Source: Burkholderiales bacterium
Lineage (GTDB): Bacteria; Pseudomonadota; Gammaproteobacteria; Burkholderiales; Burkholderiaceae_C
Direction of reading: 5' to 3'
NCBI GenBank assembly: GCA_947453625.1
Contig: CANGHK010000046.1
Coordinates: forward strand, 1-39,894
DNA: 39,894 nucleotides
Below are positions 18,958-26,516 of this stretch, in pieces. A model generated the notes under the pieces. That model ran no database searches. It was not told where the DNA came from and saw only the letters and a program-made list of their open reading frames with translations. Position 1 is the stretch's first letter. Each line of letters opens with the position of its first letter. Both the position numbers and the translations under genes were made by a program.

Positions 18958-19032
18958 CCCTCGATTGTCCGCGACAAGCGCCCGCCTGGACGGGCCGGCT
19001 GCGCAACAACCCGCCCGCCGGCGGGCATGGCC

Positions 19033-19611
19033 TCAGCGCTTGGGCGTCAAGCCCGGGATGACCGGGAACAGCGCGCCGGCCTGCAACTGCTCCTGCATCT
19101 GGGCGAACAGGCTCTTGCTCTGGTCGAGGTAGTTGCCCATCAGCCCCTGCATCATTGGCGCCTGGCCGCTGATGAACTGGGTCCAGGTCTCGGGCGTGAA
19201 GGTCTTGGGGTCGTACAAGCCCTTGCTCTGCTCGGCCAGCCTGGCCTGCATGTCGACGAAGGCCTGCAGGTTGGTCTCCAAGTAGCTGCCCATCATGCCT
19301 TGCATCGCATGGCCGTAGTAGCGGATCACCTGGGCCAGCATCGGGGTCGAAAACATCGGCATGCCGCCGGTTTCTTCTTCGAGGATGATCTGCAACAGGA
19401 TGCTTCGGGTCAGCTCATCGCCGGTCTTGGCGTCGCGCACCTCGAAGGTCTCGCCGTCCAGCACCATCTGCTTGACGTCGGCCAGCGTGATGTAGCTGCT
19501 GGTCTGGGTGTCGTAGAGACGGCGGTTCGGGTACTTCTTCAGGACCCGGACGCTGCCCTCGGTACTGGCTTCAGCGCCAGGGTTGGCGGCGCTGCGGCGA
19601 TGAGATGGCAT
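19033..19611 (-). CDS. phaR: polyhydroxyalkanoate synthesis repressor PhaR
   Basis: A 192-residue regulator that binds both PHA granules and promoters of phasin and pha genes, tying phasin production to polymer accumulation. The N-terminal DNA-binding domain is diagnostic: RVLKKYPNRRLYDTQTSSY, then ITLADVKQMVLDGETFEV and DELTRSILLQIILEEE. Two PHB_acc-type segments follow (FSTPMLAQVIRYYGHAMQ, MMGSYLETNLQAF). The ATG at 19611 is preceded by AAGGAG at 9 bases. No phaC, phaA, phaB or phasin gene is in the window, so its targets lie elsewhere. Confidence 0.94.
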   Translation of the reverse strand: MPSHRRSAANPGAEASTEGSVRVLKKYPNRRLYDTQTSSYITLADVKQMVLDGETFEVRDAKTGDELTRSILLQIILEEETGGMPMFSTPMLAQVIRYYGHAMQGMMGSYLETNLQAFVDMQARLAEQSKGLYDPKTFTPETWTQFISGQAPMMQGLMGNYLDQSKSLFAQMQEQLQAGALFPVIPGLTPKR

Positions 19612-19856
19612 TGCGGGTAACTCCTTGAACGAACAGTCATTCTACGGAGCCGCCTGCCTGCCGCCGGCAGGAGTTTCCCCGTCAGGACTGACCCGGAGCA
19701 AGCTGCTCCCATCAAGAGGCCTGCGGCACTGCCGGCCGGGCCGCCACCTGTCGGCGCGGGGCACCACCAGCACCCGCAAGCCATCACGGCAGCGCAGGCG
19801 AACAGCTTGCACATTGCAGCACAGAATGTCGGTTTCAATCCCTCACCCTTGCCGTC
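19612..19856. other. divergent intergenic region phaR/xth
   Basis: A 245-base gap between divergent phaR and xth. It holds the phaR ribosome-binding site next to 19611 and a small perfect dyad CCTGCC-GCC-GGCAGG at 19657-19671. I see no convincing -35/-10 pair, no gene and no RNA signature. Confidence 0.4.
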
Positions 19857-20624
19857 ATGAAACTTGCCACCTGGAATGTGAACTCCCTCGGCGTGCGCCT
19901 GCCGCAACTGCTGGACTGGCTGGCCGCGCACCAGCCCGACGTGATGGTGCTGCAGGAGACCAAGCTGACCGACGACAAGTTTCCGCAGGCCGAGATCGCC
20001 GCCGCGGGCTGGCACAGCCTGTGGTTCGGCCAGAAGACCTACAACGGCGTGGCCCTGCTGTCGCGCACCGAAGCCACCGACGTGGTCAGGAACATCCCCG
20101 GTTTCGAAGATCCGCAGGCCCGGGTGATCGCGGCCACTGTGGCAGGGCTGCGGGTGGTCGGGGCCTACTTTCCGAACGGCCAGGCGCCCGGCAGCGACAA
20201 GTTCGCCTACAAGATGGCCTGGCAATCGGCACTGCACGACTGGCTGCGCGACGAGTTGGCGCGCCACCCGCGGCTGGTGTTGATGGGCGACTACAACGTG
20301 GCGCCCGAAGACCGAGACGTCCATGACCCGGTGGCCTGGGCCGGCCAGATCCACTGCACACCCGAGGAGCGGGCCCAATTCACTGCCCTGCTCGGGCTCG
20401 GCCTGGTCGATGCCTTCCGCTTGTTCGACCAGCCGCCGCGCAGTTGGAGTTGGTGGGACTACCGCAACCTGGCCTTCCGCAAGAACCAGGGCCTGCGCAT
20501 CGACCACATTCTGGTCAGCGAGGCCTTGCGGTCGCAGGTCAGCGCCTGCACCATCGACAAACCGACCCGCAAGAACTTGCGGCCCAGCGACCACGCACCA
20601 GTGGTCGTGGAGTTGACCGCCTGA
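19857..20624 (+). CDS. xth: exodeoxyribonuclease III
   Basis: AP endonuclease and 3'-5' exonuclease of 255 residues, acting in base excision repair. The N-terminus MKLATWNVNSLGVRLPQLLDWL and the metal-binding Glu in VLQETKLTDDKFP are typical of the Xth branch. The active-site motif is LMGDYNVAPEDRDVHDP, and the terminal SDHAPVVVEL carries the catalytic Asp-His pair. The motif order and length fit ExoA/XthA of the EEP superfamily. Its stop codon directly abuts the ntrC stop codon on the other strand, with no base between them. Confidence 0.95.
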   Translation: MKLATWNVNSLGVRLPQLLDWLAAHQPDVMVLQETKLTDDKFPQAEIAAAGWHSLWFGQKTYNGVALLSRTEATDVVRNIPGFEDPQARVIAATVAGLRVVGAYFPNGQAPGSDKFAYKMAWQSALHDWLRDELARHPRLVLMGDYNVAPEDRDVHDPVAWAGQIHCTPEERAQFTALLGLGLVDAFRLFDQPPRSWSWWDYRNLAFRKNQGLRIDHILVSEALRSQVSACTIDKPTRKNLRPSDHAPVVVELTA

Positions 20625-22145
20625 TCAGCCCTCCAGGCCAAGCTCCTGGATCTTGCGGGTGATGGTGTTGCGGCCTATGCCCAGCTTGTTCGCCGCCTCG
20701 ATGCGGCGCCCGCGCGTGACTTCCAGCGCGGTGTGGATCAGCTGGCCCTCGAACTGTCGCGTCAGCGAGTCCCAGACCTCGGGGTTGCCCGATTCGAGCA
20801 GCCGCCTGGCCTCGCGCTGCAGGTCGAGCAGCCAGCCGCTGTGTGCGGCGCCGACCGCTGTGGCCGCTGGCGCAGATCCCACGGCAGCGGCCTGCGGCAG
20901 CGAACCTGACGCCCCGCCCGACGGTGCCGCCGCGTAGTCGGCCGGCAGCGTGGCCGCAGCCAAAGGCGTGCGCGCCATGTCGCCGGCCATCAGTTCGGGC
21001 GGCAAGTCCTTGGGCTCGATCACCTGGGCCGGGGCCATCACCGTCAACCAGTGGCAGATGTTCTCCAACTGTCGCACGTTGCCCGGGAAGTCGAAGGCCA
21101 TCAGCCGCTCCAGCGCCGATTCGGTGATTCGCTTGGCATCGACGCCGAGTTCCTTGGCGCTTTTGGACAGGAAGAAGCGTGTCAGTTGCGCCACATCCTC
21201 GCGCCGCTCGCGCAGCGCCGGCAGGCGCAGACGGATCACGTTGAGGCGGTGGAACAAGTCCTCGCGGAACGCGCCATCGCGCACCCGCTGCTCGAGGTTC
21301 TGGTGGGTGGCGGCGATCACCCGGACATTGGATTTCAGCGGCTGGTGCCCGCCGACACGGTAGAACTGGCCGTCCGAGAGCACACGCAGCAGCCGGGTCT
21401 GCAAGTCGAAGGGCATGTCGCCGATCTCGTCGAGAAACAGAGTGCCGCCGTCGGCCTGCTCGAAGCGGCCGCGGCGCGTGGTTTGGGCGCCGGTGAAGGC
21501 GCCGCGCTCATGGCCGAACAACTCCGACTCCAGCAGGTCTTTCGGGATCGCCGCGGTGTTGATCGCGATGAACGGGCCGTTGCTGCCGGCGTCGCCACGC
21601 GGGCTGTGCTTGTGCAGCGCGCGCGCCACCAACTCCTTGCCCGAGCCCGACTCGCCGGTGATCATCACCGTGACATTGCTCTGGGACAGCCGCCCGATGG
21701 CGCGGAAAACGTCCTGCATCGCCGGCGCCTGGCCCAGCATCTCGGGCATCTCGGTGCTGCCGACGTCGCGCACGGCCTCGCGCAGGCTTTCTTCCATCGC
21801 CCGGCGGATCAACTCGACCGCGCGGGTCAGGTCGAAGGGCTTGGGCAGGTATTCGAAGGCGCCGCCCTGGAAGGCCGAGACAGCGCTGTCCAGGTCCGAG
21901 TAGGCGGTCATGATGATCACTGGCAGGCCAGGCAACCTGGCCTTGACCTTGGCCAGCAAGTCTATGCCCGAGCCGCCGGGCATGCGGATGTCGCTGACCA
22001 GCACCTGCGGTTCGTCGTCGTCGAGGGCGGCGAGCACGTCGCGCGGGTTCGAGAAGCTGCGTGTCGCGAACTGCTCGCGCGCCAGCGCCTTCTCGAGCAC
22101 GAAGCGGATGGATTGGTCGTCGTCTACGATCCAGATGGGTTTCAT
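20625..22145 (-). CDS. ntrC: nitrogen regulation response regulator NtrC (NR(I))
   Basis: Sigma-54 activator of 506 residues that responds to nitrogen limitation. The receiver domain (1-120) has phospho-acceptor Asp52 in VLVSDIRMPGG and Lys102 in YLPKPFD. The AAA+ domain has Walker A GESGSGKELVARAL (164-177) and the sigma-54 contact loop GAFTGA (215-220). The C-terminal Fis-type helix-turn-helix is TRGRRIEAANKLGIGRNTITRKIQELG. An unusually Ala/Gly/Pro-rich linker of about 50 residues precedes the DNA-binding domain. I chose ATG at 22145 (MKPIWIVDDD); a TTG at 22187 overlaps the ntrB stop but adds non-family residues. It forms an operon with ntrB. Confidence 0.96.
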   Translation of the reverse strand: MKPIWIVDDDQSIRFVLEKALAREQFATRSFSNPRDVLAALDDDEPQVLVSDIRMPGGSGIDLLAKVKARLPGLPVIIMTAYSDLDSAVSAFQGGAFEYLPKPFDLTRAVELIRRAMEESLREAVRDVGSTEMPEMLGQAPAMQDVFRAIGRLSQSNVTVMITGESGSGKELVARALHKHSPRGDAGSNGPFIAINTAAIPKDLLESELFGHERGAFTGAQTTRRGRFEQADGGTLFLDEIGDMPFDLQTRLLRVLSDGQFYRVGGHQPLKSNVRVIAATHQNLEQRVRDGAFREDLFHRLNVIRLRLPALRERREDVAQLTRFFLSKSAKELGVDAKRITESALERLMAFDFPGNVRQLENICHWLTVMAPAQVIEPKDLPPELMAGDMARTPLAAATLPADYAAAPSGGASGSLPQAAAVGSAPAATAVGAAHSGWLLDLQREARRLLESGNPEVWDSLTRQFEGQLIHTALEVTRGRRIEAANKLGIGRNTITRKIQELGLEG

Positions 22146-22183
22146 GCTGCGGCGGCCTGTAGGCTTGAAGTCAAGCTGCGGTA

Positions 22184-23362
22184 TCAAGGCAGCGGGATCA
22201 CGATGCGAAAAGTAGTCCGGCCGGGCTCGCTGTCACATTCGATCAGCCCCATGTGCTGCTGCACGAAGGTCTGCGCCAATGTCAAGCCCAGCCCCGAACC
22301 GCCCTCGCGCCCCGATACCAGCGGGTAGAAGATTCGGTCCTGGATGTCCTCGGGCACACCCGGTCCGTTGTCCTCTATATGCAATTCCAATGCCAGTCGA
22401 TAGCGCTGCTTGCCTATCGTCACCTGGCGCGACACCCGCGTGCGCAGGATCAGTCGGGCGTCACCCTCGGCGATGCGATCGACCAGGGCCTGCGCAGCGT
22501 TGTGGGCGATGTTGAGCACGGCCTGGATCAGCTGCTCCCGGTCGCCGCGAAAGTCGGGGATCGAGGTGTCGTAGTCGCGCTTGACCGCCAGACCGCGCGG
22601 AAATTCGGCCAGGATCAGCGACCGCACCCGCTCGCAGACTTCGTGGATATTGACGTCGCTGACCACATGCGGCTTGCGGTGCGGCGCCAGCAGGCGGTCG
22701 ACCAGGGCTTGCAGCCGGTCGGCTTCGTGGATGATGACCTGGGTGTATTCGGTCAGCTCGCGGCGGCGTATGGCCCCCAGGTCGCCCTCGGCGCCGGCCC
22801 CCCAGGGGGACGCGCCCTCCTTGGGGCGGCCCGGCGGCTGGCCGATTTCCATCTCCAGCAACTGGGCCGCGCCACGGATGCCGCCGAGCGGATTCTTGAT
22901 CTCATGCGCCAGGTTGCGGATCAACTCCTTGTTGGCCTGCACCTGGCCCAGCGCGCGCTCCTCACGGTCCTGCCGGGTCTGCTGCTCGATCTCGAGCATC
23001 TCGACCAGCACACGGTCGCTGCTGTGGTCGATCTGGGTGACGATCACATGCACCGGCAATGCATCGCTGGCGGTCAGCGGCTGACGTTTCAAGCTGCCGT
23101 CGAAACGGCCAGTGGCGATCTCGTTGCGCGCCACCGCCTTGAGCGTGTCTCGCAAGGGGCTGCCATCGACGAACCAGTCGAACAGATTGCCGCGCATCAG
23201 GGCACGGCGCGACAGGTTGGCCACATCCTCGAACCGGGCGTTGACGAACATCAGCGTGCCGTCGGGGTGCACCACCGCCACCATGGTGGCGAGCAGGTCG
23301 AACACCTCGTAGCGGGAGTGGTCGCCTCGCCGTTCGGGGGGTATATCGGAACGGGGGCTCAT
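22184..23362 (-). CDS. glnL: nitrogen regulation sensor histidine kinase NtrB (NR(II))
   Basis: Cytosolic two-component kinase/phosphatase of 392 residues, controlled by PII, that phosphorylates NtrC. The N-terminal PAS domain covers about residues 18-125. The H-box NLAHEIKNPLGGIRGAAQLL carries phospho-His153. ATP-lid motifs are NIAHNAAQAL (N-box), IEDNGPGVPEDI (G1) and GGSGLGLTLAQ (G2). Between the two dimerisation helices, where E. coli NtrB has only about ten residues, this protein has about 35, rich in Gly/Pro/Ala (residues 171-203). The DNA there looks like a GC palindromic repeat (22797-22840). ntrC follows after 38 bases. Confidence 0.95.
   Translation of the reverse strand: MSPRSDIPPERRGDHSRYEVFDLLATMVAVVHPDGTLMFVNARFEDVANLSRRALMRGNLFDWFVDGSPLRDTLKAVARNEIATGRFDGSLKRQPLTASDALPVHVIVTQIDHSSDRVLVEMLEIEQQTRQDREERALGQVQANKELIRNLAHEIKNPLGGIRGAAQLLEMEIGQPPGRPKEGASPWGAGAEGDLGAIRRRELTEYTQVIIHEADRLQALVDRLLAPHRKPHVVSDVNIHEVCERVRSLILAEFPRGLAVKRDYDTSIPDFRGDREQLIQAVLNIAHNAAQALVDRIAEGDARLILRTRVSRQVTIGKQRYRLALELHIEDNGPGVPEDIQDRIFYPLVSGREGGSGLGLTLAQTFVQQHMGLIECDSEPGRTTFRIVIPLP
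22797..22840. repeat. GC palindromic block embedded in ntrB
   Basis: Within the coding region the DNA reads as a palindromic, C- and G-tract-rich block containing CCCCCCAGGGGGACGCGCCC followed by TTGGGGCGGCCCGGCGG. It encodes the extra PPGRPKEGASPWGAG residues in the NtrB dimerisation hairpin. It resembles the intergenic element at 17475-17515 in the arrangement of CCCC-x-GGGG and CGGCC tracts. An in-frame insertion of a dispersed element is inferred; no target-site duplication is evident by eye. Confidence 0.45.
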
Positions 23363-23373
23363 GGCAGGGCTTG

Positions 23374-23889
23374 TCAGGGTTGAAGTTTGGCGAGTTCGCG
23401 CTTGAGTGCGGCGATGTCGGCTTCGCCGCGGCTGAGGCTGGCCCTCATCTGCGCCACGCGGTCGAGGTAGTTCTGGTAGTTGCGTTCGTCGCCCCGCCGC
23501 TCGGGCTCGCCGTTGTTCAATTCACGCTTGAGTGCCGCCAGTTTGTCCTCCTCGCGCCGCAGTTCGGCCTCGAGAATGCGCCGCGCATCGCTGTCGCGCT
23601 GGCGCTGGGCGCCGGGGTCGACCTTCGACTCAGGAGGCCGGACGACCATCGCAGAGGCCGGCGATCCAGCCGGAAACACCTTCGTCCCAGGAACCGTCGT
23701 TGGCTCGGATAGCCGCATGGGCTTGCATCCATTCTTTTCAGCCTCTGCCGGCGTCAACACATTCGTGAACTGACGCCCCGGACACTCGTAAATCTGCCTC
23801 GGCTTGGTGTCGCCAGTCTGCGTGTACACAGGAACGGCGGTTCCTGAGGAAAGGACCAAAATCAAAGCCTGACCAAGATTGCGAGACAT
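23374..23889 (-). CDS. small secreted coiled-coil protein (DUF4124-like)
   Basis: A 171-residue protein of unknown function between glnA and ntrB. From the ATG at 23889 it starts MSRNLGQALILVLSSGTAVPVY, a probable signal peptide of about 23 residues. A short region with two cysteines (Cys36 and Cys55: IYECPGRQFTNVLTPAEA, KNGCKP) resembles the DUF4124 pattern and could form a disulfide in the periplasm. Residues 95-171 are strongly charged and heptad-like (ARRILEAELRREEDKLAALK; SRGEADIAALKRELAKL), suggesting a coiled coil. An in-frame start at 23991 would destroy the signal peptide. It ends 11 bases before ntrB and may be co-transcribed with it; a terminator separates it from glnA. No function is assigned. 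Confidence 0.8.
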   Translation of the reverse strand: MSRNLGQALILVLSSGTAVPVYTQTGDTKPRQIYECPGRQFTNVLTPAEAEKNGCKPMRLSEPTTVPGTKVFPAGSPASAMVVRPPESKVDPGAQRQRDSDARRILEAELRREEDKLAALKRELNNGEPERRGDERNYQNYLDRVAQMRASLSRGEADIAALKRELAKLQP

Positions 23890-23994
23890 ACGATTTACTG
23901 GCGCTGCAAAGTTGTCATCCTGCCGATTGTCACCGAGTGCCACCAGCGAGGAGGAGTTGCACCTCCAAGAGTGCGTCCAAGCTGAGCGCACACG

Positions 23995-24017
23995 AAAAAG
24001 GGCGGCTCGCGCCGCCC
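23995..24017 (-). terminator. intrinsic terminator of glnA
   Basis: On the minus strand, downstream of glnA, a perfect 7-base-pair stem GGGCGGC-GCGA-GCCGCCC is followed by TTTTT. This is a textbook rho-independent terminator about 35 bases past the glnA stop codon. It insulates glnA from the coiled-coil protein, ntrB and ntrC, although some readthrough is common in glnA-ntrBC loci. Confidence 0.92.
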
Positions 24018-24053
24018 CTGGTTTGCACAGTGGCCGCAGGCCACCGCTGCCCT

Positions 24054-25469
24054 TTACAGGGTGTAGTACATGTCGAACTCGACCGGGTGCGTGGCCATGC
24101 GGAAGCGCGTGACTTCCTGCATCTTCAGTTCGATGTAGGCGTCGAGGTAGGCATCGGTGAACACGCCACCCTTGGTCAGGAAGGCCCGGCCCTTGTCCAG
24201 GTACTCGAGCGCTTGCTCAAGGCTGGCGCAGACGGTCGGGATCTGCGCATCTTCTTCCGGCGGCAGGTGGTACAGGTCCTTGGTGGCGGCTTCGCCCGGG
24301 TGGATCTTGTTCTCCACACCGTCCAGACCCGCCATCAGCAGCGCCGCGAAACCCAGGTAGGGGTTCATCAGCGGATCGGGGAAACGCGCCTCGACGCGGC
24401 GGCCCTTGGGGTTGGCCACATAGGGGATGCGGATCGAGGCCGATCGGTTCTTGGCCGAGTAGGCCAGTTTGACCGGCGCTTCGAAGCCAGGCACCAGACG
24501 CTTGTACGAGTTCGTACCCGGGTTGGTGATCGCGTTCAGCGCGCGGGCATGTTTGATGATGCCGCCGATGTAGTACAGCGCGAAGTCGCTCAAACCAGCG
24601 TAGCCGTCGCCGGCGAAAAGGTTCTTGCCGTCCTTCCAGACCGACTGGTGCACATGCATGCCGCTGCCGTTGTCGCCAACGATGGGCTTGGGCATGAAGG
24701 TGGCAGTCTTGCCGTAGGCATGGGCCACGTTGTGGATCACGTACTTCTGCAGTTGCACCCAGTCGGCGCGCTCGACCAGGGTCGAGAAGCGGGTGCCGAT
24801 CTCCATCTGGCCGGCGTTGGCCACCTCATGGTGGTGCACCTCGACCGGGATGCCCAGCGATTCCAGGATCAGGCACATCTCCGAGCGCAAGTCCTGGCCC
24901 GAATCGACCGGCGGCACCGGAAAATAGCCGCCCTTGACGCTGGGCCGGAAGCCGTTGTTGCCATGTTCGTATTCCTTGCCGGTGTTCCAGGCGGCCTCTT
25001 CCGATTCGATCTTGACGAAGCAGCCCGACATGTCGTTCGACCAGCGGATGCTGTCGAAGACGAAGAACTCGGGTTCCGGGCCGAAATAGGCGGCGTCGCC
25101 CAGGCCGGTGCTGCGCATGTAGGCTTCGGCGCGCTTGGCCAGCGAACGCGGATCGCGCTCGTAGGGCTTGCCGTCAGCCGGGTCGACCACGTCGCAGGTC
25201 AGGATCAGCGTCGGCTCTTCGAAGAATGGGTCGATGTTGGCGGTGTTCGGGTCCGGCATCAACTGCATGTCGGAGGCTTCGATACCCTTCCAGCCGGCGA
25301 TCGAGGAGCCGTCGAAGGCATGGCCCGACGTGAACTTTTCTTCATCGAAGTGGGACACAGGCACCGAGACGTGCTGCTCCTTGCCTCGGGTGTCGGTGAA
25401 ACGGAAATCAACGAACTTGATCTCGTTTTCTTTCACCATGGCCATCACATCGGCGACGGTCTTTGCCAT
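24054..25469 (-). CDS. glnA: type I glutamine synthetase
   Basis: Dodecameric GSI of 471 residues making glutamine from glutamate, ammonia and ATP, the main route of ammonia assimilation under nitrogen limitation. Seen motifs: [31 protein letters not shown] with metal ligands, the ATP-site segment [18 protein letters not shown], and [11 protein letters not shown]. Tyr400 in the [10 protein letters not shown] loop matches the adenylylation site, so this is the GSI-beta type controlled by GlnE. ATG at 25469 is preceded by GGAGA and gives the usual length; the longer in-frame extension to 25562 is not homologous. It has a sigma-54 promoter with NtrC sites upstream and an intrinsic terminator downstream. 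Confidence 0.98.
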   Translation of the reverse strand: MAKTVADVMAMVKENEIKFVDFRFTDTRGKEQHVSVPVSHFDEEKFTSGHAFDGSSIAGWKGIEASDMQLMPDPNTANIDPFFEEPTLILTCDVVDPADGKPYERDPRSLAKRAEAYMRSTGLGDAAYFGPEPEFFVFDSIRWSNDMSGCFVKIESEEAAWNTGKEYEHGNNGFRPSVKGGYFPVPPVDSGQDLRSEMCLILESLGIPVEVHHHEVANAGQMEIGTRFSTLVERADWVQLQKYVIHNVAHAYGKTATFMPKPIVGDNGSGMHVHQSVWKDGKNLFAGDGYAGLSDFALYYIGGIIKHARALNAITNPGTNSYKRLVPGFEAPVKLAYSAKNRSASIRIPYVANPKGRRVEARFPDPLMNPYLGFAALLMAGLDGVENKIHPGEAATKDLYHLPPEEDAQIPTVCASLEQALEYLDKGRAFLTKGGVFTDAYLDAYIELKMQEVTRFRMATHPVEFDMYYTL

Positions 25470-25588
25470 CAGGAATCTCCTAGCAGAACGCGCTTGCCCA
25501 TTGCTGGACGCGTAAAAAAAGATGGGGATAGGGGTGTATCGCTTCTTGCCCTGGACCATCAACCCGGCCCAGAGCGCACAAGAATGTA

Positions 25589-25603
25589 GCAGAAACCATG
25601 CCT
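25589..25603 (-). promoter_or_regulatory. sigma-54 promoter of glnA
   Basis: On the minus strand the sequence AGGCATGGTTTCTGCT matches the -24/-12 consensus (TGGCACG-N4-TTGCW) at 9 of 12 defined positions, with the invariant GG (25601-25602) and GC (25589-25590) at the required 10-base spacing. The predicted transcription start is near 25577, giving a leader of about 108 bases before the glnA ATG. The two NtrC-like sites upstream at predicted -118 and -142 support it. Confidence 0.68.
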
Positions 25604-25686
25604 GCGCCCGGATGGCATACGACGCCGGTCACCTCGGCCGGTCGCCGACAAGGCATGCAGAGCCGCACCGCATTGGTTCGTTTTTA

Positions 25687-25703
25687 AGCCCAAATTTGGT
25701 GCT
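25687..25703 (-). promoter_or_regulatory. NtrC-binding site, proximal
   Basis: The 17-base near-palindrome AGCCCAAATTTGGTGCT matches the NtrC consensus TGCACCA-N3-TGGTGCA at 10 of 14 defined bases. Its centre lies about 118 bases upstream of the predicted glnA start. E. coli glnA has NtrC sites at -108 and -140, so the placement is very similar. Confidence 0.55.
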
Positions 25704-25706
25704 TCA

Positions 25707-26516
25707 TCATCGCACCAATTCGGGGCCAAGCGTCACTGCGGTGCGCGCCAATTCGTCAAGCAAGGCCTTGAAGGCCAGATCAGTGTCGGCGGGCAGGCCC
25801 TTGACGCCGAGTTCGATGTGGCGTCCCCATTGCGGATGGTCCACGCTGGGCAGGCTGAAGACCTTGATGCCGGGGAAGCGCGCCTCGATGTCTTCCATCA
25901 GCGGTGTCAGTGCGGCCTCCATGCCGCCCATCACGATCACCGATCGCTCGGCCTGCACCTGGCTGCCCTGCAGCGCGGCATAGCGCCCGTCCAGCAGCGA
26001 CTCGATCATCGGGTGCGCCATCACCGGGAATCCGGGAACGAAGTGCACGTCACCGACCGAGAACCCGGGGATCTTGTTGTAGGGGTTGGGGATGATGTCC
26101 GCGCCCTGCGGGAACATGCCCATGTTGAGCCGGTGCACGTTGTCCGCGCGGTCGGGTTCGTAGTTCAATCCCTGCTCGACAGCGATCTCCTGCATGCGCT
26201 GGCGGATCAACACCTCGGCCTGCGGGTGCAGAACGAGTGGGCGGTCCAGCGCCGCTGCCGCACTCTGGCGGGTGTGGTCGTCGGGCGTGGCGCCTATGCC
26301 GCCGCAGGAAAACACGATGTCACCGCCGGCGAAAGCGTCCCGCAAGGCCGCCGTCAGCTGGCCGCGGTGGTCGCCGATGTAGCGCGCCCACGCCAGGCTC
26401 AGGCCGCGCGCATTGAGCAGGGCGATCACCTTGGGCAGGTGCTTGTCCTGGCGTTTGCCCGACAGGATCTCGTCGCCGACGATGATGAGGCCGATGTTGC
26501 GCATGGGGTTTGCCAT
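25707..26516 (-). CDS. molybdopterin-binding / CinA-type MoCF domain protein
   Basis: A 269-residue protein with the MoaB/Mog-like fold found in molybdopterin-binding proteins and the N-terminal half of CinA. The N-terminus NIGLIIVGDEILSGKRQDKH and the FSCGGIGATPDDHTRQSAA motif form the ligand-binding loop. FVPGFPVMAHPMIE is the later CinA-like segment. It lacks the C-terminal CinA nicotinamide-mononucleotide deamidase domain, so it is a stand-alone MoCF protein whose ligand is unknown. Its start codon abuts the EI24 gene's stop codon with no base between them, so the two are probably coupled. NtrC-like sites of glnA overlap or lie near its 3' end. Confidence 0.85.
   Translation of the reverse strand: MANPMRNIGLIIVGDEILSGKRQDKHLPKVIALLNARGLSLAWARYIGDHRGQLTAALRDAFAGGDIVFSCGGIGATPDDHTRQSAAAALDRPLVLHPQAEVLIRQRMQEIAVEQGLNYEPDRADNVHRLNMGMFPQGADIIPNPYNKIPGFSVGDVHFVPGFPVMAHPMIESLLDGRYAALQGSQVQAERSVIVMGGMEAALTPLMEDIEARFPGIKVFSLPSVDHPQWGRHIELGVKGLPADTDLAFKALLDELARTAVTLGPELVR
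25711..25727 (-). promoter_or_regulatory. NtrC-binding site, distal
   Basis: The 17-base sequence CGCACCAATTCGGGGCC matches the NtrC consensus at 10 of 14 defined bases, with one perfect GCACCA half. It lies inside the 3' end of the MoCF gene, centred about 142 bases upstream of the predicted glnA start and 24 bases from the proximal site. It is weaker on its second half, so it is less certain than the proximal site. Confidence 0.42.

Noticed and set aside
17383-19620. A 745-codon open frame on the plus strand opposite rimO and phaR
   Set aside because: It is antisense to two clear genes and has compositionally biased translation with no motif.
22146-22187. TTG start for ntrC at 22187 overlapping the ntrB stop
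   Set aside because: It adds residues unlike NtrC; the ATG at 22145 gives the conserved MKPIWIVDDD start.
23937-25589. A 550-codon open frame on the plus strand opposite glnA
   Set aside because: glnA is unmistakable, and the opposite frame has no homology signs.
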